From Chloroflexota bacterium (GTDB lineage Bacteria > Chloroflexota > UBA6077 > JACCZL01), in contig JADLFM010000261.1 in the NCBI GenBank assembly GCA_020845495.1, positions 1 to 47,116 on the forward strand: a DNA stretch of 47,116 nt, given 5' to 3'. The position numbers and the translations under genes were made by a program. The notes beneath the pieces are model-generated. The model was not told where the DNA came from. It saw only the letters and a list, made by a program, of their open reading frames with translations, and searched no databases. Shown one piece after another: positions 1 to 7,398 of this stretch (the stretch's first letter is position 1; every line of letters starts with the position of its first letter).

Positions 1-246
1 CGCTCGGACCCGTCTCGCCAGGGTACTATGCCCCCCCCCCCCATGATGCAAGCCCTGACGACAATATCTGCTCGAAGGCGATGCTTTTGGGAACGGATTG
101 GCGCGGCGACTCAACGAACGGCGTGGCCCACGGCTACGGCCTCGCGCCCATCACCGTATCCGCCAGTACGAGCGGCCGACGCTGCGCGGCCAGCGCCCTC
201 CGCCGACGCGTCCGTCGCGTGCACTGAGCGGGGCGCGCCGAAGACG
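1..246. other. window edge without a recognised gene
   Basis: No convincing coding region is seen here. A run of 12 C residues lies at 31-42. The long plus-strand frame through this stretch (from about 28 to 468) has no recognisable motif, runs into the end of dnaN on the other strand and is rich in Arg/Ala/Pro, as expected of a chance frame in G+C-rich DNA. Confidence 0.5.
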
Positions 247-399
247 TCACTCGCGCGGCTGGCTGGGTATCTGGGCGGGGGCGCCCGATGGTTCGCGATA
301 GAACCAGAGCCGCCCGTCCTGGCTGAGCGCGAACAGCACATCCGGGTGGAGAGGCGGGACCGCTGCGATACGACCAGCCAGGAGTGGTATGTGTCGCAC
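247..399 (-). CDS. possible small protein, 50 aa, function unknown
   Basis: A short minus-strand frame opens with GTG at 399 and closes with TGA at 247. It lies 30 bases downstream of dnaN and reads in the same direction, so it could be co-transcribed. The middle reads like real protein (LHPDVLFALSQDGRLWFYRE, a hydrophobic and aromatic stretch with mostly G/C third positions), and a weak purine-rich AGCGGGG precedes the start by about five bases. I do not recognise a family. It could equally be a chance frame or the surviving tail of a longer gene; the lack of a strong ribosome-binding site keeps confidence low. Confidence 0.3.
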   Translation of the reverse strand: MRHIPLLAGRIAAVPPLHPDVLFALSQDGRLWFYREPSGAPAQIPSQPRE

Positions 400-428
400 G
401 GTGACCCCGCTCTATCTGTCGGAGCTAT

Positions 429-1595
429 CTACCGTGCGACGTGCATCGGCATGATGACGTGGAGGTAGCCGTTCGGGCCGGAGGCGGGGCGGAGCACGCC
501 GGGGCTGGCCGGCCCGGTCACTTCGAGGAACGCCTGCTGAGCGTCGAGCGCCTCGAGCGCATCGCGCAGGTAGCGTCCGTTGAAGGCCACCTGCTGGGCT
601 TCGCCTTCCACACTCGCGTCCACGTCGCCGGTGTTGTCGCCGATTTCCGATGACGTCGCCTGGACCACCACCTTGCCCAAGGCTTCGTCGCCGCCCTCGG
701 ACGGCACCAGATCGAGTCGCACGATCATCGAGTTGTCCCGTGCGAACACCTGGGCTGCCTTGGTCGCCCGCAGGAAGTCGGCCGTCTGGACCGTCACCCT
801 CGTCTTGGCTTCACGCGGAATGATCCGATTGAAGTCTGGGAACTGCCCTTCGATGAGCCGCGAAACCACTTCCGCCTGCTTGTGCCGGAACAGGACCTGG
901 CTCTGATCCGCCGTCAGTGCCACCGTCACCAGTTCGTCGTCGCCCGGCAGACCGCGGGCCACCTCCGTGAGCGCCCGCGCCGGCACGATCATGCTCAGGT
1001 CAGCCAGGGGCGGCGGCGCCCCACCATCCTCACGCTCGACGGCGTCAAGCTTCACCTTCCGCACGGCCAGCCGGAAACCGTCCGCCGCCGCCAGCGTCAG
1101 AGTACCCTCGCGCACCGTCACCAACACGCCCGCCAGCACTGGCCGACTGTCGTCAGCGGCAGCGGCGAACACCACCTGCTGGATCGCTTCCTTCAGCGTC
1201 CCGGCCGGGACGCTGAAGGAAGCGCCGCCAGTGACGGTCGGGACGGGCGGGAATTCCTCGGCGTCGATGCCGCTGATGTTCGCCTCGAACCGGCCGCAGG
1301 CGAGATGAACCTTCGTGCCCCTCAACTCCAGCCGCAGCGGCTCTCCGGCCGAGAGCAACCCGACATAGTCCGCCAGCAGTCGGGCCGGCAGCGTGATCGC
1401 CCCCTCGCCGTCGACCTTCGCCCCAACCCAGCAACTCACCGCTAGATCGAGATTAGTGGCCGCGAGCTTCAACTGGCCGCCGTCCGTCTGGAGCAAGATG
1501 TTCGCAAGGACCGGTAGCGTGCTCTTCGAGGATACGACGCGCCCGACGGTGGCAAGGCCCTCCGCGAGCTTTTCCGGCAGGCAGGTCAGTTGCAT
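429..1595 (-). CDS. dnaN: DNA polymerase III subunit beta (sliding clamp)
   Basis: This is the ring-shaped processivity clamp that tethers the replicative polymerase to DNA and acts as a docking hub for replication and repair proteins. The protein has 388 residues, the usual family length, and shows the threefold repeated clamp architecture: an N-terminal domain containing STLPVLANILL, a central domain with DDSRPVLAGVLV and AADGFRLAVRK, and a C-terminal domain with SRLIEGQFPDFNRIIP, ending near HVIMPMHVAR. I start at the ATG at 1595 (MQLTCLPEKLAEG) because GGGAGA lies about eight bases upstream; a frame extension to 1709 has no clamp homology. No dnaA or recF is nearby, so it lies outside the classical origin cluster, at least on the visible side. 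It diverges from the guaB-type gene. Confidence 0.96.
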   Translation of the reverse strand: MQLTCLPEKLAEGLATVGRVVSSKSTLPVLANILLQTDGGQLKLAATNLDLAVSCWVGAKVDGEGAITLPARLLADYVGLLSAGEPLRLELRGTKVHLACGRFEANISGIDAEEFPPVPTVTGGASFSVPAGTLKEAIQQVVFAAAADDSRPVLAGVLVTVREGTLTLAAADGFRLAVRKVKLDAVEREDGGAPPPLADLSMIVPARALTEVARGLPGDDELVTVALTADQSQVLFRHKQAEVVSRLIEGQFPDFNRIIPREAKTRVTVQTADFLRATKAAQVFARDNSMIVRLDLVPSEGGDEALGKVVVQATSSEIGDNTGDVDASVEGEAQQVAFNGRYLRDALEALDAQQAFLEVTGPASPGVLRPASGPNGYLHVIMPMHVAR

Positions 1596-1802
1596 CGAGT
1601 ACGTCTCCCGATCGTCACTACGCGGGGCGCCGGCCTCCGTACGCCGACGGCCGGAGAACGACGCGCCGCGTGCCACCACCCGACCCGTCGGCCCCAGTGC
1701 CCGGATCATACCGACGCCGGAGTGCGTCTACCAGACCACAACGCTGCGCGAGCGGCGCAATTTGGACGTTTGTTCGTGCCGCACGAGGACGGAATCCACT
1801 CC

Positions 1803-1811
1803 TGGTATACT
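1803..1811 (+). promoter_or_regulatory. extended -10 promoter of the guaB-type gene
   Basis: TGGTATACT forms a TGn extended -10 with hexamer TATACT at 1806-1811, five of six bases matching TATAAT. Only 12 bases separate it from the ATG at 1824, and they contain no ribosome-binding site. Transcription would start about six bases before the ATG, so the message is probably nearly leaderless. No good -35 is seen at 16-18 bases. Confidence 0.55.
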
Positions 1812-1823
1812 CCGTCTCTCGCC

Positions 1824-3263
1824 ATGCATGACATTTCGCTCGGTCTGACCTACGACGACGTCCTGCTCGTCCCACGCCGCTCCTCGATTGCATCGCGCCG
1901 CGACGTCGACACGACCGCCCGCTTCACGCGAAATCTGCGGCTCGGCGTGCCGATCGTCAGCGCCAATATGGACACCGTCACCGATGCCCGCCTCGCCGTC
2001 GCGCTCGCTCATGAAGGCGGGATCGGGATCATCCACCGGTTCATGACCATCGAGGAAGAGGCTGCCGAAGTCGCACGGGTGAAGCGGCCCGAAGAAGTCG
2101 TGACTCGCGACGTTCATACCATCGACCCGAAGCGGACCGTCCGTGAAGCGTCCCTCCAGATGGCGCGCGGCGAAGTCTCCAGTCTGCTCGTCGTCGAGCG
2201 CGGCGGCACCCTCGTCGGCATCGCCACCACCCGCGATCTGCTCTTCGAAGAGGATCTGGATCGCCCCGTCACCCAGGTGATGACCGGGCGCGACCAGTTG
2301 ATCACCGCTCCGGTCGGCACGACCTTCGAAGAGGCCCGTCAGGTGCTCCACGAGCATCGCCTGGAGAAGCTCCCGCTCGTCGACGCCGACGGGCGCTTGC
2401 GCGGACTCATCACCGCCCGCGACGTCTTGCGCCACTCCAGCCATCCCGGCGCCGCCCGCGACGCCTCCGGCCGGCTCCTCGTCGGGGCAGCCATCGGCGC
2501 CGTTGGCGACTACATCGAGCGGGCCGAGGCGCTGGTCGAGGCCGGCGCCGACGTGCTCGTCGTCGACATCGCCCACGGCCACGCCGAGCATGCGATCCAG
2601 GCGACGCATGAGGTCAAGCGCCGCTTCCCGAACGTCGAGCTCGTCTCGGGCAACGTGGCGACAGCCGAAGGAGCACGCGACCTGATCGACGCGGGCGCGG
2701 ACGCCGTCAAGGTCGGGGTTGGGCCGGGCGCCGCCTGCACCACCCGGGTCGTCGCCGGCGTCGGGGTGCCGCAGTTGACCGCCGTCCTCGAATGCGTCGC
2801 CGAAGCCGACAGCGCCGGCGTGCCGATCATCGCGGACGGCGGCATTCGGATGGCCGGCGACATCGCCAAGGCACTCGCGGCAGGCGCCGGGACCGTCATG
2901 ATCGGGAGCCTGCTCGCCGGGACCGAGGAGAGTCCTGGCACGACCGTCATTCGGAGCGGCGCGCGCTACAAGGTGTACCGTGGCTCTGCCTCCGCGTCGG
3001 TTGCCATCGACCGGCTTCGACGCGAGCGGCCTGAAGAGCACCTCGACGAGTTGGCGGCCGGCGTCGTACCCGAGGGCGTCGAGTTCGTGGTGCCGCACAA
3101 GGGCACCGTCAACCAGGTCGTGCACCAACTGGTGGGTGGATTGCGTTCTGGGATGAGCTACCTGAACGCCCGCACCCTCGACGAGCTACGCGCGCACGCC
3201 CGATTCGTCCGGATCACCGAAGCCGGCTGGCGCGAGAGCCTGCCCCGCCCGAACGAGCACTAG
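1824..3263 (+). CDS. guaB: IMP dehydrogenase / GMP reductase family protein with CBS pair
   Basis: IMPDH oxidises IMP to XMP with NAD+, the committed step to GMP. The 479-residue protein begins with the family start [10 protein letters not shown], has [21 protein letters not shown], a CBS-domain pair at about residues 94-210 inserted in the barrel, and the catalytic-loop motif [11 protein letters not shown] with its cysteine at residue 305. It ends with [12 protein letters not shown]. The flap where IMPDHs normally carry an Arg-Tyr pair (DRYF) reads IDRLRRE near residue 395, so Arg is kept but Tyr is Leu. The catalytic loop has Ala where many IMPDHs have Ser, as in actinobacterial GuaB1 proteins, which are GMP reductases. 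IMPDH is the default call; GMP reductase is a real alternative. The ATG at 1824 is chosen from homology and the adjacent promoter. Confidence 0.85.
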   Translation: MHDISLGLTYDDVLLVPRRSSIASRRDVDTTARFTRNLRLGVPIVSANMDTVTDARLAVALAHEGGIGIIHRFMTIEEEAAEVARVKRPEEVVTRDVHTIDPKRTVREASLQMARGEVSSLLVVERGGTLVGIATTRDLLFEEDLDRPVTQVMTGRDQLITAPVGTTFEEARQVLHEHRLEKLPLVDADGRLRGLITARDVLRHSSHPGAARDASGRLLVGAAIGAVGDYIERAEALVEAGADVLVVDIAHGHAEHAIQATHEVKRRFPNVELVSGNVATAEGARDLIDAGADAVKVGVGPGAACTTRVVAGVGVPQLTAVLECVAEADSAGVPIIADGGIRMAGDIAKALAAGAGTVMIGSLLAGTEESPGTTVIRSGARYKVYRGSASASVAIDRLRRERPEEHLDELAAGVVPEGVEFVVPHKGTVNQVVHQLVGGLRSGMSYLNARTLDELRAHARFVRITEAGWRESLPRPNEH

Positions 3264-3284
3264 CGGCCGCCAGCCCGGCGCGCC

Positions 3285-3322
3285 CCGGACGACTCGGGCG
3301 AGTCGTCCGGAGCGCTTCTTTA
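3285..3322 (+). terminator. rho-independent terminator after the guaB-type gene
   Basis: An 11-bp perfect stem, CCGGACGACTC (3285-3295) with GAGTCGTCCGG (3300-3310), closes a GGGC loop and is followed by TTCTTTAT from 3316. It lies 21 bases after the stop. Confidence 0.75.
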
Positions 3323-3383
3323 TCTCCTCCGGATCTGGAGGAGACGCCGCCTCGAGTTCGGGCGGGCAGTCGCTCGGGTTCGA

Positions 3384-3392
3384 TGCTACCCT
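3384..3392 (+). promoter_or_regulatory. candidate extended -10 (TGCTACCCT) for the tam-like gene
   Basis: TGCTACCCT fits a TGn-TANNNT extended -10 and lies 50 bases before the chosen ATG. The same TACCNT core recurs upstream of several other genes in the window. No clear -35 is visible. Confidence 0.3.
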
Positions 3393-3442
3393 GTCGGGGC
3401 TGACGTCGGGCCTGACGCAGGCGCACGGGGAGGTTGATGACG

Positions 3443-4261
3443 ATGCCGCCAGAGCGTGACCGTGGGCAGGTTGCCTCGACTCGCTGGGATCCAGCCCAAT
3501 ATGAGACGTTCTCCGATCACCGGCTTCGGCCAGCCCTCGAGCTCCTCGGACGCGTGCCGCCGATCTCGGCCCGTATCGTCTACGACCTCGGCTGTGGGAC
3601 CGGCGAGATCACCCGCCGGATCGCCGAACGCTGGCCCGAGGCGGCCGTCTCCGGCCTCGATAGCTCCCAGGAGATGCTCCAGAAGGCCGGCGCCCGGCCC
3701 GGGCCGGTTCGCTGGGTCGAGGCGGACGTCCGGACCTGGCAGCCCGACGAGCCACCCGACCTGATCTACTCGAACGCCGCGCTCCAGTGGGTTGGGGAGC
3801 ACGAGCGGCTGTTCCCGCGGCTGGTCGAGACACTCGCACCAGGTGGATATCTGGCGGTCCAGATGCCGCTTAGCTGGGACGCACCGTCTCACCGATTGAT
3901 GCGCGAGACGCTCGAACATGGCGGTCCCGGCGGCTCCCGGCTCGGCAGCGACGCGCTTAGCCGCACGGTCGGCCGAAAGTGGGTCGCGGACGCCGAGGAG
4001 TATTACGATCTGCTGGTCGGATACACCCGCAGCCTCGATATCTGGGAGACCGAGTACCTCCAGGTCTTGTCAGGCGAAGACCCGGTCTTGGAATGGGTCA
4101 AAGGGACGGGGCTTCGACCGATCCTGAACGGCCTCGACGCCGCCGAGCGCGCCACCTTCCTTGACGAGTATCGACGCCGCCTGCAAGGCCCGTACCCCGT
4201 TCGGCCCGACGGCCATACCCTCTATCCGTTCCGTCGACTGTTCATCGTGGCGGCTGTCTGA
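3443..4261 (+). CDS. tam: trans-aconitate 2-methyltransferase-like SAM methyltransferase
   Basis: Family members methylate trans-aconitate, a toxic by-product of citrate dehydration, using S-adenosylmethionine. The 272-residue protein has the diagnostic N-terminus with TRWDPAQYETFSDHRLRPAL, SAM motif I at about residues 45-55 (VYDLGCGTGEITRRI), the acidic motif II (SGLDSSQEML), the post-motif DLIYSNAALQWVGEH typical of Tam, and APGGYLAVQMP. Length matches Tam (about 250-260). Three in-frame starts occur close together (TTG 3434, ATG 3437, ATG 3443); GGGGAGG at 3427-3433 gives the best spacing to 3443. It is transcribed alone after the guaB terminator. Substrate specificity is inferred from family only. 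Confidence 0.88.
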   Translation: MPPERDRGQVASTRWDPAQYETFSDHRLRPALELLGRVPPISARIVYDLGCGTGEITRRIAERWPEAAVSGLDSSQEMLQKAGARPGPVRWVEADVRTWQPDEPPDLIYSNAALQWVGEHERLFPRLVETLAPGGYLAVQMPLSWDAPSHRLMRETLEHGGPGGSRLGSDALSRTVGRKWVADAEEYYDLLVGYTRSLDIWETEYLQVLSGEDPVLEWVKGTGLRPILNGLDAAERATFLDEYRRRLQGPYPVRPDGHTLYPFRRLFIVAAV

Positions 4262-4351
4262 TGCCGTCTGACACCCGCCGCGCCGGCCACGAGCCCCACG
4301 GCGAGACCGCGTCGATGGCGAGACCGCCGATGACGAGACTGCCAATGGTGA

Positions 4352-4378
4352 GGCCGCTCTGAATCGTTCTGAGCGGCC
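4352..4378 (+). terminator. possible hairpin terminator after the tam-like gene
   Basis: An 8-bp perfect stem, GGCCGCTC (4352-4359) with GAGCGGCC (4371-4378), encloses 11 bases. There is no T tract, so a termination role is uncertain. Confidence 0.4.
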
Positions 4379-4503
4379 CGTGGGATAGGCGTGCGCGGGA
4401 ATATGGTTCACGCCTGAACGGTTGTCCTGATCGACTGGTCCCCGCGCGAGCCCGCGAACCGAGCCGGTGGGCCGGCAAGTCTCGAATGACGAGGACGATC
4501 TCC

Positions 4504-4920
4504 ATGCCGAAGACCGACCGCATCTCCCAGGGTGGCGTCAAGCTGCTCCAGGAGCCGCAAACCGCTAACTTCGTCACCCTCATGCCAGATGGCTCGCCAC
4601 AGGTCACGCCGGTCTGGATCGACGTCGAGCCGGATGGGAGCGCGCTCCTGATCAACACCGCCGAAGGCCGGGTCAAGGCGAACAACGTCGAGCGTGACAA
4701 GCGCGTCGCGATCAGCGTCTTCGACAAGAACAACCCGTGGCGCTACGTCCTGGTGCGCGGCACCATCGCCGATCGTACCCACGAGGGCGCAGACGCACTC
4801 ATCGACAAACTGGCGAAAAAGTACCTTGGGCAGGACACCTACCCGTTCCGCAAACCGGAGGAACAGCGCGTTACGCTCGTCATCAAGCCGCACCACGTCA
4901 TCGAACTCGGCACCGAGTAG
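4504..4920 (+). CDS. PPOX-class F420-dependent oxidoreductase family protein
   Basis: This is a small split-barrel flavin/deazaflavin-binding protein of the pyridoxamine-phosphate-oxidase-like superfamily. Actinobacterial and Chloroflexota members of this type reduce substrates with cofactor F420. The 138-residue protein shows the family pattern: an early strand ANFVTLMPDGSPQVTPVWI, then GRVKANNVERDKRVAISVFD, then YVLVRGTIADRTHEG and a C-terminal VTLVIKPHHVIE. The ATG at 4504 is preferred to 4486 because GAGGA at 4491-4495 lies eight bases upstream. The physiological substrate cannot be read from sequence. Luciferase-like oxidoreductases elsewhere in the window (24351, 43445) also come from F420-using families, so an F420-containing cell is plausible. 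Confidence 0.88.
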   Translation: MPKTDRISQGGVKLLQEPQTANFVTLMPDGSPQVTPVWIDVEPDGSALLINTAEGRVKANNVERDKRVAISVFDKNNPWRYVLVRGTIADRTHEGADALIDKLAKKYLGQDTYPFRKPEEQRVTLVIKPHHVIELGTE

Positions 4921-4989
4921 ACGCTGTAACCGCGCCGCCACCGGTCACCTGACAGGCGGCGGAATACCTCGGCGAGTGACTCCGCGATG

Positions 4990-5067
4990 GGAGAGGAAGC
5001 GGATCGCTCCCTCTCCTGAGCGAGGCATCGAGTGCACGCTCGGGCGACTTGTCGTCTGCCCGAGCGT
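4990..5067. terminator. paired hairpins between convergent genes
   Basis: Two stem-loops stand between the PPOX gene (+) and the rhodanese gene (-): GGAGAGG (4990-4996) with CCTCTCC (5010-5016), and a stronger 10-bp perfect stem ACGCTCGGGC (5036-5045) with GCCCGAGCGT (5058-5067) around a 12-base loop. No T tract follows on either strand. They are best read as a two-way terminator or transcript-end block. Confidence 0.5.
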
Positions 5068-5178
5068 ACGCCGGCACGGCCTGTCCAGAACCTGCACGCT
5101 GCATAGCTCAGATCGCCTGTAGGCCGGACCCTCTGCGTAGACCAGTCACCTCGCGGCTCGGCCGCCCCCGGCCCTGCT

Positions 5179-5547
5179 CTACGATCGACGCGTTCTGACC
5201 TCCTTTGGCTCCAGCGGGAGGCCAGCCTGCCGCCAGGCATCGAAACCGCCGGCGAGCGGATGGACGTCCGTCCAGCCATGCTGGAGCAGTGCCTGCGCCG
5301 CACGGGCGCTCGACCCCTCGTGGGGTCAGGTGCAGTAAGTCACGACCGGCTGATTGCGGGGGATCTCCCGGAGGTGCTGCGCCACGTCGTCGGCTGGCAC
5401 CCGGATCGCGCCCGGAATCCTGGTATCGGCCTCGCCCCAGGCCGTCGGGTTGCGGGTATCGAGGAAGACGACCGGCTCGCCGCGATCCAGCCTCGCTTTG
5501 ATGTCGTCCACACTCACGCGCTCGATCGTGACGTCGCTCGAATGCAT
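5179..5547 (-). CDS. rhodanese-like sulfurtransferase with in-frame UGA (candidate selenoprotein)
   Basis: Single-domain rhodanese fold, 122 residues if UGA codon 74 (5328-5326) is read through. Before it the chain has VVFLDTRNPTAWGEADTRIPGAI and ends VVTYCT; after it the same frame gives PHEGSSARAAQALLQHGWTD and the C-terminal rhodanese signature PLAGGFDAWRQAG, closing at a TAG at 5181-5179. Relatives read Y-C-[ST]-C-P-[NH]-E, so UGA takes the place of the second active-loop Cys. A hairpin (GCGCC, loop CGTGC, GGCGC; 5309-5295) has its loop 21 bases after the UGA with G as the second loop base, as bacterial SECIS models require. Another hairpin, GACCCC-ACGA-GGGGTC, overlaps the UGA itself. 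AAGGAGAG precedes the ATG. Alternatives are a nonsense mutation or a TGC-to-TGA base error. Role: persulfide transfer, or peroxide-type redox if Sec is inserted. Confidence 0.7.
5295..5309 (-). promoter_or_regulatory. candidate bacterial SECIS hairpin
   Basis: On the minus strand GCGCC pairs with GGCGC around the loop CGTGC. The loop starts 21 bases after the in-frame UGA, inside the usual 16-37 range, and its second base is G. The stem has only five pairs, so this is a candidate, not proof. Confidence 0.4.
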
Positions 5548-5985
5548 GTTGAGACTCTCCTTCCTCCACCTACGGGCACAGCCACCTGTGACTCGGGCGC
5601 GTCGGCGGCGTGGGCGTCCTCGGCGGGCCGCGCTCCCAGCATGTGCCGGCGTCGCGATCCCTGCGAGTGACGCATCCCCTCAGGCACTGGCTCGCGTGTG
5701 GTCCGCGAATGAGGCCATGAGCCCATCGGACGGCGGGGCAGAAACTATGCCGGGCCGGCGTCGTCGCCCCTCCCGCTCATCTGCACAAAGGCTCGGTGGC
5801 GAGCGCTCGCACGGTGGGGCACATGTGGCGCGGACGGCCGTAATGAGGACGCCCACGGTAAGGACGCGCGAGGTTCGGCAGGTTACGCCGAGGGGTGAGT
5901 CACCAGGGGCACACGCTCTGCTGCATGGCCCGTGTGGGACGCACCGGCTGAGAGGCCCGCGAGAATCGCTACGAGTTGTGAGGAC
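5548..5985. other. 438-base divergent intergenic region
   Basis: The region separates the rhodanese gene (-) from the BON-domain gene (+) and must hold both promoters. I see the AAGGAGAG ribosome-binding site of the rhodanese gene at its left edge and a perfect 12-base palindrome GCGAGCGCTCGC at 5799-5810, which could be an operator. No gene is recognised. Confidence 0.4.
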
Positions 5986-7149
5986 ATGATGCAACGAGAG
6001 TGGGGTCGCGACTACCCATGGAGGCCGAACGACGACGATCGATACCAGGCTGATCCGGACGACGATCGCGATCGATGGGGCCTGCGCTCCGGTGACCGGG
6101 GCTACTACGACGACCGTGGCCGCTGGAGGAGCGCCAACGGGAGCTTCAGGAACACGGGCTACGAGACGATGAGCCGCGACCGTGGCTTCAGCGGCTACCA
6201 CGACGACCGGGAGCGCCAGAGGGGCCGCTACGGTCAGCCTGGCTACGGACGCGCTTCCTACCCCTATGACAGCGCCCGGTATGACAGCGCCTGGTTTGGC
6301 GGCGCCGGTTACGGGCGGCCGAGCGGTGCGTACTTCGAGCCGGTCTCTGGTGAATCGAGGTTCGGCGAGAGCCACTACGGACGTTCGGGCGACTACGGCC
6401 GCCTCGGGTTTGGGCGTGAGGAGTACCGGCGCGGACAATTCGCCGGCCGTGGCCCGCGCGGCTACACGCGCTCTGACGACCGCATCCGTGAAGACGTGTA
6501 CGACCGGCTGACGGACCATCCGGACGTCGACGCCAGCGACATCGACGTCCAGGTTGATAACGGCATCGTCACGCTGAGCGGCTCGATCGACGACCGCTGG
6601 CAGCGGCGCGAGGCCGAAGATGTCGTGGACTCGGTCTCTGGCGTGCGCGACATCCATAACAACCTGCGGATCAACCGGCAGGGCGCGAACAGCGTCACGA
6701 ACCGTGGAACCTTCGCGCGGACCGCGACGAGCGCCACAGCCAGCCCACCAGGAGCCGCCGCCGGTGCGACGAGCGCCACAGCCAGCCCACCAGGAGCCAC
6801 CGCCGGTGCGACGGGCGATGTCACGGCCACCACGACCGCCAGCGCCATGGGTAGCGCGACCGGTAGCACCGTGCGCGGCGCGGTGGAGCAAGGAAGCAAT
6901 CGCCCAGAGATCCACAGGCGGATGGACGTCGTCGGCTCGGATGGCGACCAGATCGGCGTCGTCAAGGACGTGCGCGACGGCGACTTCCTGATCGATCGCC
7001 CGGCCGCCCGCGACGTCTACGCGCCGTTCGGCGTCGTTGATGCGGTTATCGGCAACCGGATCATCCTCACCATTCCGGCCGATCAGGTTGACAACATGAA
7101 CTGGCCGAACCCCGCGCTGATAGGCGGATCGACGAGCTATTCTGACTAG
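5986..7149 (+). CDS. BON-domain and DUF2171 protein with Arg/Tyr/Gly-rich N-terminus
   Basis: The 387-residue protein has three parts. Residues 1 to about 160 are low complexity, rich in Arg, Asp, Tyr and Gly (for example YGRSGDYGRLGFGREEYRRG). Residues about 163-225 form a BON domain (IREDVYDRLTDHPDVDASDI, then VDNGIVTLSGSIDDRWQRRE and DVVDSVSGVRDIHNNLRI), a fold usually linked to membrane or envelope stress. A Thr/Ala/Pro linker contains a duplicated 14-residue unit. The end (RMDVVGSDGDQIGVVKDVRD to TIPADQVDNMNW) is a PRC-barrel-like DUF2171 module. No signal peptide is visible, so it is probably cytoplasmic. ATG 5986 or 5989 follows GAGG. Stress or desiccation response is an inference from the domains. 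Confidence 0.8.
   Translation: MMQREWGRDYPWRPNDDDRYQADPDDDRDRWGLRSGDRGYYDDRGRWRSANGSFRNTGYETMSRDRGFSGYHDDRERQRGRYGQPGYGRASYPYDSARYDSAWFGGAGYGRPSGAYFEPVSGESRFGESHYGRSGDYGRLGFGREEYRRGQFAGRGPRGYTRSDDRIREDVYDRLTDHPDVDASDIDVQVDNGIVTLSGSIDDRWQRREAEDVVDSVSGVRDIHNNLRINRQGANSVTNRGTFARTATSATASPPGAAAGATSATASPPGATAGATGDVTATTTASAMGSATGSTVRGAVEQGSNRPEIHRRMDVVGSDGDQIGVVKDVRDGDFLIDRPAARDVYAPFGVVDAVIGNRIILTIPADQVDNMNWPNPALIGGSTSYSD
6727..6810 (+). repeat. 42-bp tandem duplication inside the BON-protein gene
   Basis: Two adjacent 42-base units (6727-6768, 6769-6810) differ at one base. They encode two copies of TSATASPPGA(A/T)AGA in the flexible linker, in frame. Confidence 0.9.
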
Positions 7150-7293
7150 GTCGGAGGGTAGCTGTCGCCGGTGCCGAGCCGCGCTGAAAGCTCCAGCAGG
7201 GGTCACCGATCCGGAACGCGTACGCGGAAAGGCAACGCCGAACTGGCCGCCGGACGTCGCTCGACATCCCAGATAGGAAAGGGACGTGGCGCA

Positions 7294-7325
7294 GAGCGGG
7301 CACACCCCGGGCAGGTGTCCCGCTC
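7294..7325. terminator. hairpin between convergent genes
   Basis: GAGCGGG-C-ACACC (7294-7306) pairs with GGTGTCCCGCTC (7314-7325), 12 pairs with one bulged C and a seven-base loop. It lies between the BON-protein gene (+) and the lipoprotein gene (-); no T tract is present. Confidence 0.55.
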
Positions 7326-7398
7326 TCCGACTCTCCGACAGCAGGGCTCACGGCCAGGTCAGCGCTGACGCTGGGCCGGTCGGGCAGGGCCGGTCAGG

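Noticed and set aside
31..42. C12 run as a G-quadruplex or phase-variation tract
   Set aside because: No gene depends on it and a single homopolymer near the window edge may be an assembly effect; evidence is insufficient.
28..468. 146-codon frame starting in the poly-C run
   Set aside because: No recognisable motif, starts at a homopolymer and overlaps the end of dnaN.
1728..3128. 466-codon open frame antisense to the guaB-type gene
   Set aside because: Shadow of a G+C-rich gene; Asp/Arg/Gly-rich without motifs, while the plus strand encodes a complete IMPDH-family protein.
5179..5547. Plain pseudogene explanation for the UGA rhodanese
   Set aside because: Not excluded, but rated less likely because the frame has no second lesion, the C-terminal signature is intact and the stop falls exactly on a conserved Cys position.
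5680..7305. 541-codon minus-strand frame over the BON-domain gene
   Set aside because: Valine/alanine-rich shadow frame; the BON and DUF2171 motifs are in the plus-strand frame.
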